Position numbers and translations under genes: made by a program
From: Polynucleobacter cosmopolitanus
GTDB taxonomy: Bacteria; Pseudomonadota; Gammaproteobacteria; Burkholderiales; Burkholderiaceae
Assembly: GCF_002224225.1 (NCBI RefSeq)
Contig: NZ_NJGG01000001.1
Coordinates: 372,001-436,000 of the forward strand
DNA length: 64,000 bases
Direction: 5' to 3'
Shown here: piece after piece, positions 16,704 to 28,043 of the stretch
How the letters are laid out: every line of letters starts with the position of its first letter
Position numbering within the stretch: the stretch's first letter is position 1
Notes under the pieces: generated by a model
The model's input: the letters and a program-made list of their open reading frames with translations, nothing else
Databases searched by the model: none
What the model was told of the DNA's origin: nothing

Positions 16704-17939
16704 TCATTTTTCAAAAAGCGCATAAAAAAATCCATCGTGCTGCTTTGATGGCAAAAGCTGTCCAGGGGCTTTCAATCTGACTGCATCTGGCATGGCATTC
16801 AGCCACCACTTAGCTTGCAGCTCTCCCTCGTCTGGAAATACTGAGCAAGTGACATATAGTAACTTACCGCCTGGCTTTAACAAGCTCCAAAGGGCTGTGA
16901 GGATCTTTCGTTGTGCCACTTGCAAATTTTTGATATCGCCCTCTTGGCGTAAATACGTGATATCGGGATGCCGTCTCACAATGCCCGAAGCAGAACATGG
17001 CACGTCTGCAATGATTGCATCGTACAACTCACCCCCAAACCATGCTTTTGGAGTCGATGCATCACCAATGATGATGTGGCCACCATTAAGTTTTAAACGA
17101 CCAAAGTTTTCTTCAATTCTTTTCGCTCTTGATGCGTCTATCTCTAGTGCATCTAGGTGAATATCGTATTTTTCTAAAAAATGTGCCGCCTTACCACCAG
17201 GCGCGGCACACGCATCAAGCACCCTTTGTCCTGGAGCAAGCTTTAACAACTCTGCTGCCACTTGCGCGCCCGCATCCTGAACTGAACAGGCACCATCAAA
17301 GAATCCCGGAATCTTTGCCACTGGGATTGGGTTTTTTAATTCGATCGCACCTGATAACTTTTGCCCACCAACCTTATCGATCAATTGATACTCAATGTCA
17401 GCTTTGCTTAAATCATCTAAATATTTTTTGACACCAGCTTCATCTTTCAGAAATCGATGATTTAGACGCAAGGTTAGTGGCGGCTTCTCTTTTGATGCCG
17501 CAAGAATATTCAGATACTGCTCTGGGTAGGCGTATTTTAATTTTCTTGTCCACCACTCTGGATAAGAAGGGTGCTGCTCTTCGGGTATTTCTTGATACAG
17601 CTTTTCATTTCTGAGGGCTCTGCGCAACACCGCATTGATCAACCCTCTGGCAAAACCAAGATTGCTGTCCAAGCTTGTTGCATTCACCGCCTCATTCACC
17701 AAGGTATGTGTGGCATACATGGGCTCGCTATTTTTTTCTGGTAACAAAGCAATCGCAGCCCAAAGCAAATAGAGCGTTAGGCCTGGTGGAGTTTTTTGAA
17801 CATATTGATTCAAAACCTCTTGAGCCCAAAATCCCCTTCTAAGGGCTTGAAAGGCAATGCTCTGAACAGCAGGTCTTAAATCTGGTGATGTGCCCTGAAG
17901 GGCCAAAGTCAGTGAGGTCCCGTTTTGAACCTCTTCCAA
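16704..17939 (-). CDS. rsmB: 16S rRNA (cytosine-967-C5)-methyltransferase RsmB
   Basis: An enzyme of at least 411 residues with an N-terminal NusB-like RNA-binding domain and a C-terminal Rossmann methyltransferase. Seen: the SAM loop 'LDACAAPGGKAAHF', the 'DVPCSASGIVRRHPDI' motif with the first catalytic cysteine, and 'YVTCSVFPDEGE' with the second. The start is unclear: the TTG at 17939 is the first standard start codon in frame, but the open frame continues upstream with a family-like segment ('ISLSKALFASAKVLEEV') back into htpX without an ATG or GTG. The true start may be a rarer codon near 17990-18000. It follows htpX and precedes DUF4390. Confidence 0.92.
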   Translation of the reverse strand: MEEVQNGTSLTLALQGTSPDLRPAVQSIAFQALRRGFWAQEVLNQYVQKTPPGLTLYLLWAAIALLPEKNSEPMYATHTLVNEAVNATSLDSNLGFARGLINAVLRRALRNEKLYQEIPEEQHPSYPEWWTRKLKYAYPEQYLNILAASKEKPPLTLRLNHRFLKDEAGVKKYLDDLSKADIEYQLIDKVGGQKLSGAIELKNPIPVAKIPGFFDGACSVQDAGAQVAAELLKLAPGQRVLDACAAPGGKAAHFLEKYDIHLDALEIDASRAKRIEENFGRLKLNGGHIIIGDASTPKAWFGGELYDAIIADVPCSASGIVRRHPDITYLRQEGDIKNLQVAQRKILTALWSLLKPGGKLLYVTCSVFPDEGELQAKWWLNAMPDAVRLKAPGQLLPSKQHDGFFYALFEK

Positions 17940-17994
17940 TACCTTGGCAGATGCAAAAAGTGCTTTTGAAAGGCTGATGCCTTGTTGTTTGATA

Positions 17995-18855
17995 TCAGCC
18001 AGGATATGTTCCCGTTCTTGCCATTTGCATCAAACGTGCAACACGCTCTTCGGTTGGTGGATGAGTAGAAAATAAACCCGCTAAACCGCCACCAGATAAA
18101 GGGCTCATGATCATCATTTGAGCAGTTTCAGGATGTCTTTCAACTGCATCAAAATGTCGACCGCTGGCAACTTGGTGAATCTTGTCCAATGCCATGGCCA
18201 AGGCCTCTGGATCATTACAAATTTCTGCGCCGCCTCGATCCGCTTCATATTCACGAGCGCGAGAGATCGCCATTTGAATCAAGCTGGCTGCCAAAGGCGC
18301 CAAGATGGCCACCAAAATGCTGGCCATCGGATTGCTCGGGCGACCATCAGAGCTTCTGCCACCAAAGAACATCGCAAAGTTTGCAAGCGCAGACAAGGCT
18401 CCCGCCATTGTGGCTGAAATGGTTGAAATCAAAATATCGCGATGTTTGACGTGTGCCAACTCATGAGCCATCACTCCGCGAATTTCTCTCTCAGATAAAA
18501 CTCTCAAGATGCCTGTGGTCGCAGCAACCGCAGAGTTTTGTGGATTGCGGCCTGTGGCAAAAGCATTGGGAGAATCTTCTTCAATCAAATAAACCTTTGG
18601 CATCGGCAGCTCAGCTTTTTGCGCAAGCTCACGCACCATTCGATAAAAATGAGGTGCTGTTACCTCATCCACCTCTTTGGCGTTCATCATCTTCAAGACC
18701 ATTTTGTCTGAAAACCAATAGCTAAAGAAGTTCATACCAATCGCCAAAAGCAAGGCCATCAACATCCCCTGCTCGCCGCCAATCATTCCACCCACCACGA
18801 TAAACAAACCCGTGATGCCGGCCATTAATACGGCTGTCTTGAACCAATTAAACAT
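17995..18855 (-). CDS. htpX: Membrane zinc metalloprotease HtpX
   Basis: A 286-residue M48-family inner-membrane protease that degrades misfolded membrane proteins. Two N-terminal helices (about 4-50) precede the zinc site '[14 protein letters not shown]' (H-E-x-x-H), with the third ligand in '[12 protein letters not shown]'; two further helices lie between. The C-terminus '[17 protein letters not shown]' is typical of the family. The ATG has an AAGGA site. It begins the htpX-rsmB-DUF4390-ntrYX-modA run, 96 bases after fmt. Confidence 0.97.
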   Translation of the reverse strand: MFNWFKTAVLMAGITGLFIVVGGMIGGEQGMLMALLLAIGMNFFSYWFSDKMVLKMMNAKEVDEVTAPHFYRMVRELAQKAELPMPKVYLIEEDSPNAFATGRNPQNSAVAATTGILRVLSEREIRGVMAHELAHVKHRDILISTISATMAGALSALANFAMFFGGRSSDGRPSNPMASILVAILAPLAASLIQMAISRAREYEADRGGAEICNDPEALAMALDKIHQVASGRHFDAVERHPETAQMMIMSPLSGGGLAGLFSTHPPTEERVARLMQMARTGTYPG

Positions 18856-18951
18856 CTTTAAAATCCTTCTTGAAAACAGATTTAGAAATTCTAAAATTAA
18901 TACTCATTTCTAGCATACCCCGTCTTAATTGTTGATTATCGCTTGGGGTTG

Positions 18952-19923
18952 TTAATTCAGTACTTGGCCAGGCTTCCAGCCCAATGTCTGCGCAAGCTGT
19001 GCCGCTGACATTTTTTTGCCGCCAGCTCTTTGTAATTCAGTCAATAAAACGCTGCCCTTTCCACAGGCTAACTGCACACCGTCTGTGGTGATGTTGATGA
19101 TCTTTCCTGGTTCACTCTGCAATTGATCATCAGTCAGAGAGCTTTGCCAAACTTTGATGATCGACGCTCCATCAAGCAAAGTCGCCCCGGGAAAAGGATT
19201 GAATGCTCTGATTTTTAAATCTATTACCTTGGCATCTTTCTGCCAATCAATCTTTGCCTCTTCCTTCATGATTTTATGAGCATACGTGATGCCCTCAAGC
19301 GCTTGAGGCACAGACTTCAAACTTCGCTCTTGCGCAAATCGATTCAAAGTTTCCACAATCATCAAAGCGCCCATCTTTGCCAATGCGTCATGGAGTGTTG
19401 CAGTTGTTTCATTGGCTGCAATTGGCATTTTGTTCATCGCAATCACCGCACCGGTATCCAAACCCAAATCCATTTGCATGATCGCAATTCCGGTCTCAAG
19501 ATCTCCAGCTTCAATCGCTCTGTGAATCGGTGCAGCACCTCGCCAACGCGGTAATAAAGAAGCATGAATATTCAAACACCCCGCTCGGCCAGCTTGCTCT
19601 GCGATATCAAAGACTTCTTGGGGCAGAATCAAACCATAAGCAGCCACCACCATCACATCAAAGTCTAATTTTTGCAAACCACTCAAAGCCGCTCGAGCCT
19701 CATCGCCGTATGACCCAGCTACCTTGAGTGACGTGGGTTGCATGACTGGAATATTTTTTTCTAAAGCAAATTGTTTGACTGGGCTGGCATGTAGCTGCAT
19801 GCCTCGACCGGCAGGCCTGTCAGGCTGAGTCATCACCATCACCACCTCATGACCCGCATGAACAATCGCTTCTAAGGCAACTTTGGCAAAGTCGGGGGTT
19901 CCTGCAAATACAACTTTCAACAT
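18952..19923 (-). CDS. fmt: Methionyl-tRNA formyltransferase
   Basis: A 323-residue enzyme that formylates initiator Met-tRNA using 10-formyl-THF. Seen: 'VFAGTPDFA' at the N-terminus, 'TQPDRPAGRGMQL', the catalytic Asn-His pair in 'CLNIHASLLPRWRGAAPIHRAI', 'MDLGLDTGAVI', and a C-terminal OB-like tRNA-binding domain ('IKVWQ...'). Start ATG overlaps the def stop (TGATG), the standard def-fmt coupling. Length is normal. Confidence 0.97.
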   Translation of the reverse strand: MLKVVFAGTPDFAKVALEAIVHAGHEVVMVMTQPDRPAGRGMQLHASPVKQFALEKNIPVMQPTSLKVAGSYGDEARAALSGLQKLDFDVMVVAAYGLILPQEVFDIAEQAGRAGCLNIHASLLPRWRGAAPIHRAIEAGDLETGIAIMQMDLGLDTGAVIAMNKMPIAANETTATLHDALAKMGALMIVETLNRFAQERSLKSVPQALEGITYAHKIMKEEAKIDWQKDAKVIDLKIRAFNPFPGATLLDGASIIKVWQSSLTDDQLQSEPGKIINITTDGVQLACGKGSVLLTELQRAGGKKMSAAQLAQTLGWKPGQVLN

Positions 19924-20432
19924 CAGAGAGCGCCTGCTTTTGTTTTCTTCTTTAGTTTGCCAGCAATTCTCATGCGCTTTAATGATGACAAGTACTCAAC
20001 AAACACTTTGCCCTTGAGGTGATCCATTTCATGCTGGATACAAACTGCCAATAATCCATCGGCATGTATCTCAAATGGCTTTCCCTCTAAATTTAATGCG
20101 CGCACTTTTACCTCTGATGGGCGTAGAACTTCATCAAAAAAATCTGGTACAGATAAACATCCCTCTTGCCAAACTTTCTTTTCTTCACTGCTCCAAATAA
20201 TTTCTGGATTGATGAAAACCTGTAGTTGATCTCTTTCATCCGACAGATCAATCACAATCACTTGTTGATGGACGTTCACTTGGGTAGCAGCCAATCCAAT
20301 ACCAGGGGCTTCGTACATGGTCTGAGCCATGTCAGCCACCAATCGACGAACGGCATCGTTCACCGCCACAACTGGTTTGGCAACCGTGTGTAAGCGAGGG
20401 TCTGGATAACAAAGAATAGGTAATGCAGCCAT
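19923..20432 (-). CDS. def: Peptide deformylase
   Basis: A 169-residue metalloenzyme that removes the N-formyl group from new proteins. All three PDF motifs are present: 'GIGLAATQV', 'EGCLSVP' with the metal-ligand cysteine, and 'QHEMDHLKG' with two histidine ligands and the catalytic Glu. It is the first gene of def-fmt and diverges from dprA, with 68 bases between them that must hold both promoters. Confidence 0.97.
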   Translation of the reverse strand: MAALPILCYPDPRLHTVAKPVVAVNDAVRRLVADMAQTMYEAPGIGLAATQVNVHQQVIVIDLSDERDQLQVFINPEIIWSSEEKKVWQEGCLSVPDFFDEVLRPSEVKVRALNLEGKPFEIHADGLLAVCIQHEMDHLKGKVFVEYLSSLKRMRIAGKLKKKTKAGAL

Positions 20433-20500
20433 TTCAGAAAGTTCTTACAAATAAGTTCAGGGATATCTGATTGTTCAATCAATCTTAATTCATAGACTTC

Positions 20501-21172
20501 ATGTCTATGAACTCAATTATCACCGTTAAACAATCACACCCCTATTATCCAAGCAGATTGCTAGATTTGCCTGATGCCCCACAAGAAATTTACTGCCTAG
20601 GGAATCTTGAAGCGCTGAAAATACCCAGCCTTGGTATCGTCGGGTCTCGTCAAGCATCCAAAGAAGGCATGACAACTGCTTCTTATTTTGCAAATGCTGT
20701 GGTTGATCGTGGCTTATTGGTCATTTCTGGGCTGGCTGAGGGCATCGATTCAGCAGCCCACTTAGGAGCCCTGCAAGCCAGGCCGCTGCTATCGACCATC
20801 GCCGTTTGTGGCACCAGCTTAGATCAGTGCTACCCCAGCAAAAATCAGCCTTTATTTAAAGCAATTGCTCAGCAAAGCCTCTTGATATCTGAATATCCCC
20901 CTGGCTCAGTCACTAAACCGTACTTCTTTAGACAAAGAAACCGGCTGATTGCCGCACTCTCTTTAGGGATATTGGTGGTTGAAGCAGCCGTTCGTTCAGG
21001 CTCTATGACAACTGCAAAATACGCCAATGATCTGGGGCGCGAGGTGTTTGCCATCCCAAATTCAATCCACCAACCTCAATCAATGGGGTGTCACCAGCTC
21101 ATCAAGGAGGGCGCAAAGCTGGTGGGGCGGCCTGAAGATATATTTGAAGAATTAAGGTTTTTTGAAAAATAA
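20501..21172 (+). CDS. dprA: DprA/Smf family DNA-processing protein, core domain only
   Basis: A 223-residue protein covering the Rossmann-like DprA core: 'YPSRLLDLPDAPQEIYCLGNL' opening, 'LGIVGSRQASKEG', 'VISGLAEGIDSAAHLGAL', 'RQRNRLIAALSLGILVVEAAVRSGSMTTA'. DprA loads RecA on incoming single-stranded DNA during natural transformation. Typical DprA is 290-390 residues; here the N-terminal SAM-like and C-terminal winged-helix domains are missing. The core is intact and in frame, so it is a short form rather than an obvious wreck. The start is ATG 20501 or ATG 20507. It diverges from def and is followed by topB. Confidence 0.9.
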   Translation: MSMNSIITVKQSHPYYPSRLLDLPDAPQEIYCLGNLEALKIPSLGIVGSRQASKEGMTTASYFANAVVDRGLLVISGLAEGIDSAAHLGALQARPLLSTIAVCGTSLDQCYPSKNQPLFKAIAQQSLLISEYPPGSVTKPYFFRQRNRLIAALSLGILVVEAAVRSGSMTTAKYANDLGREVFAIPNSIHQPQSMGCHQLIKEGAKLVGRPEDIFEELRFFEK

Positions 21173-21302
21173 CCTATATTTATCAAGCACTAATGGCCGA
21201 CCTCAAGCATGGGTTTTCTTAATTATTTCCTTATTTTCCATTTATCGGTTAATAATGAAAAAAGGAAATTCATTTAATTAGACCCATTGGGGAAGCTGTC
21301 AC

Positions 21303-23915
21303 GTGGCAAAAACAACTGCTCAAACTGGACCTTTTAAGGCCTTAATCATTGCTGAAAAACCATCGGTTGCGGCGGATATTGCTCGCGCACTGGGCGGCTT
21401 CACAAAACACGAAGATTACTTTGAAAGTGATCAGTTTGTTGTTTCATCTGCAGTTGGACACCTGCTTGAAATAGCCGCTCCAGATGCATATGAAGTTAAA
21501 CGAGGTAAATGGTCATTTGCTAACTTACCAGTGATTCCGCCTCACTTTGACCTTCGCCCGATTGCCAAAACAGAAGCCCGCTTAAAAGTTTTGCAAAAAC
21601 TGATCAAGCGCAAAGACATCAATCGATTGATCAATGCATGTGACGCGGGACGAGAAGGTGAGCTCATTTTCCGTTTGATCGCTCAACACACCAAGGCCGC
21701 TCAAAAAGTCGAGCGCTTGTGGCTTCAATCCATGACGCCCCAAGCCATTAAGGATGGTTTTGGCAAATTGCGCAGCGATGAAGAGCTGATGAATCTTGCG
21801 AATGCGGCACGCTGTCGCTCAGAGTCTGATTGGTTGATTGGTATCAATGGCACGCGTGCCATGACTGCATTTAATAGTAAAAGTGGTGGCTTCTTCTTAA
21901 CCACCGTAGGACGTGTGCAAACCCCAACGCTCTCGATCGTGGTTGAAAGAGAAGAGCTGATCAGAAAATTCATCTCTCGAGATTACTGGGAAGTCACTGC
22001 GGAGTTCATTTGTGCAGCAGGCATTTATCAAGGCAGATGGTTTGATCCAAAGTTTAAAAAAGATTCTAAAGACGCCAACGCGGATCCAGAGAAAAAAGAT
22101 AGTCGCTTATGGAGCGAGGCCGCTGCTGCAAGTATTGTTGCTGCTTGTCACGATAAAACTGGCAAGGTCCGTGAAGAATCAAAACCCAGTTCTCAGGCAG
22201 CCCCGCAGCTTTTTGACTTAACCAGTTTGCAACGTGAGGCGAACGCAAGATTTGGTTTCTCAGCCAAAAACACCTTGGGCTTAGCCCAGGCCTTGTATGA
22301 AAGACACAAAGTTCTTACTTACCCAAGAACTGATTCTCGTGCGCTACCAGAGGACTATCTTCCTACTGTGACCAGCACACTAGAAATGCTGGCGGAAAGT
22401 TCTGATAACTATTACCCCCATGCAGCACAAATTTTGAACAATTCTTGGGTGAAGCCTAATAAGAAGATTTTTGATAACAGCAAAATTTCAGATCACTTTG
22501 CGATCATTCCAACACTTCAAGCACCAAAAAATCTATCTGAGCCAGAGCAAAAACTTTATGACTTGGTGGTTCGTCGCTTCATGGCAATCTTTTTCCCATC
22601 GGCTGAATTCAAAGTCACCACTCGTATCACTGAAGTCAGTGGTCATCTATTTAAAACAGATGGCAAGATTTTGATCAATCCAGGTTGGTTGGCGGTTTAC
22701 GGAAAATCATCACAGGATGACAAAGAACTTGTGGTGGTCGGTGAGAACGAAAAGGTTCAAACTGAATCTGTCAAACCAGTTTCACTGAAAACAAAGCCTC
22801 CTGCACGCTATACCGAAGCAACGCTTTTGTCTGCCATGGAAGGTGCAGGCAAGCTGATTGATGATGAAGACTATCGCGAAGCCATGTCAGAAAAAGGATT
22901 GGGCACACCTGCAACCAGGGCCGCGATCATCGAAGGTTTGCTCTTTGAAAAATACATGGTGCGTGAAGCAAGAGAAATTATTCCAACAGCCAAAGCTTTT
23001 CAGCTCATGACTTTATTGCGTGGCTTGGGCGTTGAAGAATTAACGCACCCAGAATTGACAGGTAATTGGGAGCACAAACTTGCGTTGATGGAAAAAGGTC
23101 AAATTGATCGCAACACCTTCATGCAAGAAATTGCGCAAATCACTCAGCGCATTGTTAAGCGTGCCAAAGAATATGACAGCGATACGATTCCTGGTGACTA
23201 TGCAGATCTAAAAACGCCTTGCCCTCATTGTGGCGGTTTGGTCAAAGAAAACTACCGTCGCTTCGCCTGTGAAAAGTGTGGCTTCTCTATCAGCAAAATT
23301 CCTGGTGGCCGCGCTTTTGAATACCACGAAGCCGAAGAATTCATTAAGAACAAAGAGATTGGTCCACTCCAAGGTTTTAGAAGCAAGATGGGGCGCCCAT
23401 TTGCTGCAATCATTAAATTAGTGTCTATTCCTGAAGACGACAAAGACTATCCAAATGCTGGTTATAAACTTGAGTTTGATTTTGGTAACAGCGATGAAGA
23501 CAACAATGAAGAAGTTGACTTCACTGGTCAATCGTCATTGGGCGCTTGCCCTAAATGCTCAGGTGCGGTGTATGAGCATGGCATGAAGTATCTCTGTGAG
23601 CGCAGTGTTGGTCCAAATAAAGCCTGTGACTTTTCTACTGGCAAGGTGGTCTTACAACAAGAGATCTCTCAAGAGCAGGTGTCCAAGCTTTTGAATGAAG
23701 GAAAAACAGATTTGCTCACCAACTTCAAATCATCCAGAACTGGACGTGGTTTCAAAGCATATTTGGCGCGTCAACCAGACGGCAAAATTGGTTTTGAATT
23801 TGAGGCGCCCGCCAAAAAGCGCGCAGGCAGCAAAGCAGAAACCAAATCTTCTGATAAACCCAAACCAGCTAAACGAGCACCCGCAAAAAAACGCGTCTCC
23901 AAAAAAGCTGAGTGA
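21303..23915 (+). CDS. topB: DNA topoisomerase III (type IA)
   Basis: An 870-residue type IA topoisomerase with a GTG start. The TOPRIM domain opens 'KALIIAEKPSVAADIARALGG' and has 'NACDAGREGELIF' (acidic Mg site, about 112-123); the active-site tyrosine is Tyr340 in 'LTYPRTDSR'. Two C-terminal four-cysteine zinc segments start near C640 ('CPHCGG...CEKCG') and C749 ('CPKCSG...'). The last 35 or so residues are a Lys/Ala-rich low-complexity tail. This is the long Burkholderiales-type TopB. Its tail coding sequence overlaps the 3' end of the mnmC-like gene on the other strand by 145 bases. Confidence 0.95.
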   Translation: MAKTTAQTGPFKALIIAEKPSVAADIARALGGFTKHEDYFESDQFVVSSAVGHLLEIAAPDAYEVKRGKWSFANLPVIPPHFDLRPIAKTEARLKVLQKLIKRKDINRLINACDAGREGELIFRLIAQHTKAAQKVERLWLQSMTPQAIKDGFGKLRSDEELMNLANAARCRSESDWLIGINGTRAMTAFNSKSGGFFLTTVGRVQTPTLSIVVEREELIRKFISRDYWEVTAEFICAAGIYQGRWFDPKFKKDSKDANADPEKKDSRLWSEAAAASIVAACHDKTGKVREESKPSSQAAPQLFDLTSLQREANARFGFSAKNTLGLAQALYERHKVLTYPRTDSRALPEDYLPTVTSTLEMLAESSDNYYPHAAQILNNSWVKPNKKIFDNSKISDHFAIIPTLQAPKNLSEPEQKLYDLVVRRFMAIFFPSAEFKVTTRITEVSGHLFKTDGKILINPGWLAVYGKSSQDDKELVVVGENEKVQTESVKPVSLKTKPPARYTEATLLSAMEGAGKLIDDEDYREAMSEKGLGTPATRAAIIEGLLFEKYMVREAREIIPTAKAFQLMTLLRGLGVEELTHPELTGNWEHKLALMEKGQIDRNTFMQEIAQITQRIVKRAKEYDSDTIPGDYADLKTPCPHCGGLVKENYRRFACEKCGFSISKIPGGRAFEYHEAEEFIKNKEIGPLQGFRSKMGRPFAAIIKLVSIPEDDKDYPNAGYKLEFDFGNSDEDNNEEVDFTGQSSLGACPKCSGAVYEHGMKYLCERSVGPNKACDFSTGKVVLQQEISQEQVSKLLNEGKTDLLTNFKSSRTGRGFKAYLARQPDGKIGFEFEAPAKKRAGSKAETKSSDKPKPAKRAPAKKRVSKKAE

Positions 23916-25006
23916 CGCAGCTCTTCTGCCAGATGTTCTGTGAACATCTGGTGGGCGAGTGCTGACCACATCACACCCCTTGATCCCAAAGAGGTCAAAA
24001 TATACAAGCCTGGATGACCTTTGACAGGACCCATGATGGGTAGACGATCACTGGCCACACAGCGTATTCCAACAAAAGCATCCACCGGCTCAATTTCTGC
24101 AAGGTCGCATTTCGTGCCCAGCATTTCCTGAATCAAGCTCAAGTTTTCTTGATGGCTTTGATCCCAGACACTTAAATCCTCTTCGTGTTCATCGTAGCTA
24201 GATCCAACCATCCACTGATAAGACCCATCGTTCATTTCAATTGGGGGTAAACAATACGCCTTACCTGAAAGCGCAACCCTTGGTTGGCAGTTTGCCCATG
24301 GGCTTCCTTTTTTGTAGCCAAAGGTTGATAGTTGTCCGCGAACTGGCTTCAAAGGTAAATCAATGTTTGCCGATGCAGCCAATGATTTAACGCCCAGCCC
24401 ATTGGCTAAAAATAATCTCGGAGTCACCCCAATGATTTTTTGCTCTTCGTCATAAACAAGCCAATATTTGTCACGATATGCAATTTTTTTAACGGTGCAT
24501 GACATCATGGTCTGCTGATCTGTCAGCTCAGAAAACAGATCTTCGCAGATTTGCTTGAGATTGACCCAGCCACCTTCTGGGAAAAATGTGCCTGCCAACG
24601 ATACCCCGCAGAGAACCTTGGCTTCATTGGAAGAAATCACCTGAGCATTATCAAAGCTAAACCCTTGTGATAGTAGGCGCTCACTCATTAACTTTTTATC
24701 GTGGTTTTCTGCATTTCTGGCCAGATGCAAAACTCCCTTGCCAGACCAATAATTAGCCCAAATCTGCTTGGCTTCGTTAAAGGCAATCATGCTCAAACGT
24801 TGAAGCCTTGAAGCCCCTCGCCCAACATAGGGGTGGCAAAGCGCGCCGTCATGCCCACTGGTGCCCTGAGCAGGCGAATTTCCTAAGTCAATCACCAAAA
24901 AGTTATTTAAGTGATTGTTTTTTAACGATTTTATGATTGATGCACCCGCAATACCCCCGCCAATCACAATTGCTTCATGGGTTTGGGAGAGGGTTGGCAT
25001 ATTCAT
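23771..25006 (-). CDS. mnmC: Stand-alone MnmC-type FAD oxidoreductase (tRNA cmnm5U demodification)
   Basis: A 411-residue DAO-fold flavoprotein from the ATG at 25006. It opens with the FAD motif 'AIVIGGGIAGASIIKSL', has the MnmC-like 'TSGHDGALCHPYVGRGASRLQRLS' segment, 'GLYILTSLGSRGVMWSALAHQM', and ends '...SALLPARFLAG', the family's C-terminal L-x-P-x-R-F motif. In bifunctional MnmC this domain removes the carboxymethyl group of cmnm5(s2)U34; the methyltransferase domain is absent here and must be separate or missing. A longer frame to 25168 lacks a ribosome site and runs into the M23 gene's region. Its last 145 bases overlap topB antisense. Other DAO-family roles cannot be fully excluded. 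Confidence 0.82.
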   Translation of the reverse strand: MNMPTLSQTHEAIVIGGGIAGASIIKSLKNNHLNNFLVIDLGNSPAQGTSGHDGALCHPYVGRGASRLQRLSMIAFNEAKQIWANYWSGKGVLHLARNAENHDKKLMSERLLSQGFSFDNAQVISSNEAKVLCGVSLAGTFFPEGGWVNLKQICEDLFSELTDQQTMMSCTVKKIAYRDKYWLVYDEEQKIIGVTPRLFLANGLGVKSLAASANIDLPLKPVRGQLSTFGYKKGSPWANCQPRVALSGKAYCLPPIEMNDGSYQWMVGSSYDEHEEDLSVWDQSHQENLSLIQEMLGTKCDLAEIEPVDAFVGIRCVASDRLPIMGPVKGHPGLYILTSLGSRGVMWSALAHQMFTEHLAEELRHSAFLETRFFAGARLAGLGLSEDLVSALLPARFLAGASNSKPILPSG

Positions 25007-25049
25007 GGGAGCCTTTATAATGCATGTCTGATCAAAATCAACAACTTTT

Positions 25050-25973
25050 ATGCAGCTAATGTGGGTTTCCGGTCCAACAGGCCGGGTACGAAAAATATCG
25101 ATTACCTTAAGAACCGTTTCAATTGCGGTTGGTATCCTCGCAGCGCTTTTGGTGGCAGCGGGCGGCATTTTGCATTTTGTTGGCTTAAGAATTGCGATTG
25201 AGGCTAGGCCTGATTTAGCCAGAGCGCTGGGTGGAGTTCTAACCCAAGCAGAGCAAGATCAAATTGAGTCAGCTTACAAAGAGCGACTTCAAGCAATTCA
25301 AGAAAAGCTACAAACGACCTCTGATGAAATTATTCAGATTCAAAAATTAAAAGATCGCTTCATGGACTTGGCCACTCCCAGCGCAGTTAAGTCTCAAGTG
25401 CCTGGCGGTAACGGCAAAGGCGGCCCTCATAAACTTCCAGAATTGAAAGTTCAGAAGGATGTTAGCTTGATCGATGCTCTTGATAGTTCGCTTCAAGACA
25501 TGACAGAGTTCAAGAAAAGCATTTCTGAAATCAATGCCCTGTGGGAAAAGCAGCTGACTTGGTTGAATAGTTTGCCAACAGGCATTCCCGTTAAAAATAA
25601 CTACAGCTTAAGCAGTGGCTTTGGCTTAAGACTAGATCCTTTCTTGCACACCATGGCAAAGCATGAAGGCTTGGATTTTTCTGCGCCAGTTGGCACACCG
25701 ATTCTAGCCTCTGCAGGCGGAGTTGTGAGCCGCTCTGGTTGGGATTCTCAATACGGCAACATCGTTGAAATCAATCATGCAGAAGGCTTTAAAACACGCT
25801 ACGCGCACGCAAGCCAATTATTGGTCAGAGTAGGGCAAACCGTTAAACGTGGCGACATGATTGCCAAGGTTGGCAATACTGGAAGATCAACAGGTCCACA
25901 CCTTCACTACGAAGTGATCAGAGCTGGCACCCACATCAATCCAGCGAACATGATTCCAAAGAGTGCTAACTAA
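25050..25973 (+). CDS. M23 family metallopeptidase, membrane-anchored
   Basis: A 307-residue murein hydrolase-type protein. One N-terminal membrane segment (about 22-47) is followed by a coiled coil (about 65-100) and a linker, then a LytM/M23 domain at about 190-300. The zinc ligands are visible in 'HEGLDFSAP' (H-x-x-x-D) and 'GPHLHYEV' (H-x-H), with 'TRYAHAS' between. The full catalytic set suggests an active endopeptidase rather than an EnvC/NlpD activator. Start ATG 25050 lies 44 bases from the divergent mnmC start. A terminator follows. Confidence 0.92.
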   Translation: MQLMWVSGPTGRVRKISITLRTVSIAVGILAALLVAAGGILHFVGLRIAIEARPDLARALGGVLTQAEQDQIESAYKERLQAIQEKLQTTSDEIIQIQKLKDRFMDLATPSAVKSQVPGGNGKGGPHKLPELKVQKDVSLIDALDSSLQDMTEFKKSISEINALWEKQLTWLNSLPTGIPVKNNYSLSSGFGLRLDPFLHTMAKHEGLDFSAPVGTPILASAGGVVSRSGWDSQYGNIVEINHAEGFKTRYAHASQLLVRVGQTVKRGDMIAKVGNTGRSTGPHLHYEVIRAGTHINPANMIPKSAN

Positions 25974-26033
25974 TTAGGCGCCTTCTCTTGGTAACAAGGT
26001 AAGGCCGCTGAATCAAATAAATTAAGTAACAAT

Positions 26034-26076
26034 AAAAAAGCCCCTTGCTTGAAATCTCAAACAAGGGGCTGTTTGT
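26034..26076. terminator. Bidirectional terminator between M23 gene and pckG
   Basis: A 9-bp stem AGCCCCTTG / CAAGGGGCT (26039-26047 and 26062-26070), with an A-run before and a T-rich run after, separates the two convergent genes. The loop carries a smaller inner repeat. Confidence 0.92.
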
Positions 26077-26089
26077 TTTTACTACAGAA

Positions 26090-27958
<1,869 letters not shown>

Positions 27959-28043
27959 AGTAAGTTAGTTAAATTGGAATAGCATAAGGATACCACTTTT
28001 GGGCTTATTTACCCTTGCAAGCCCTGCCTGAGTCTGACCCCAA

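Noticed and set aside
16792-17160. 122-codon plus-strand open frame
   Set aside because: Antisense to the rsmB catalytic domain; no independent evidence of coding.
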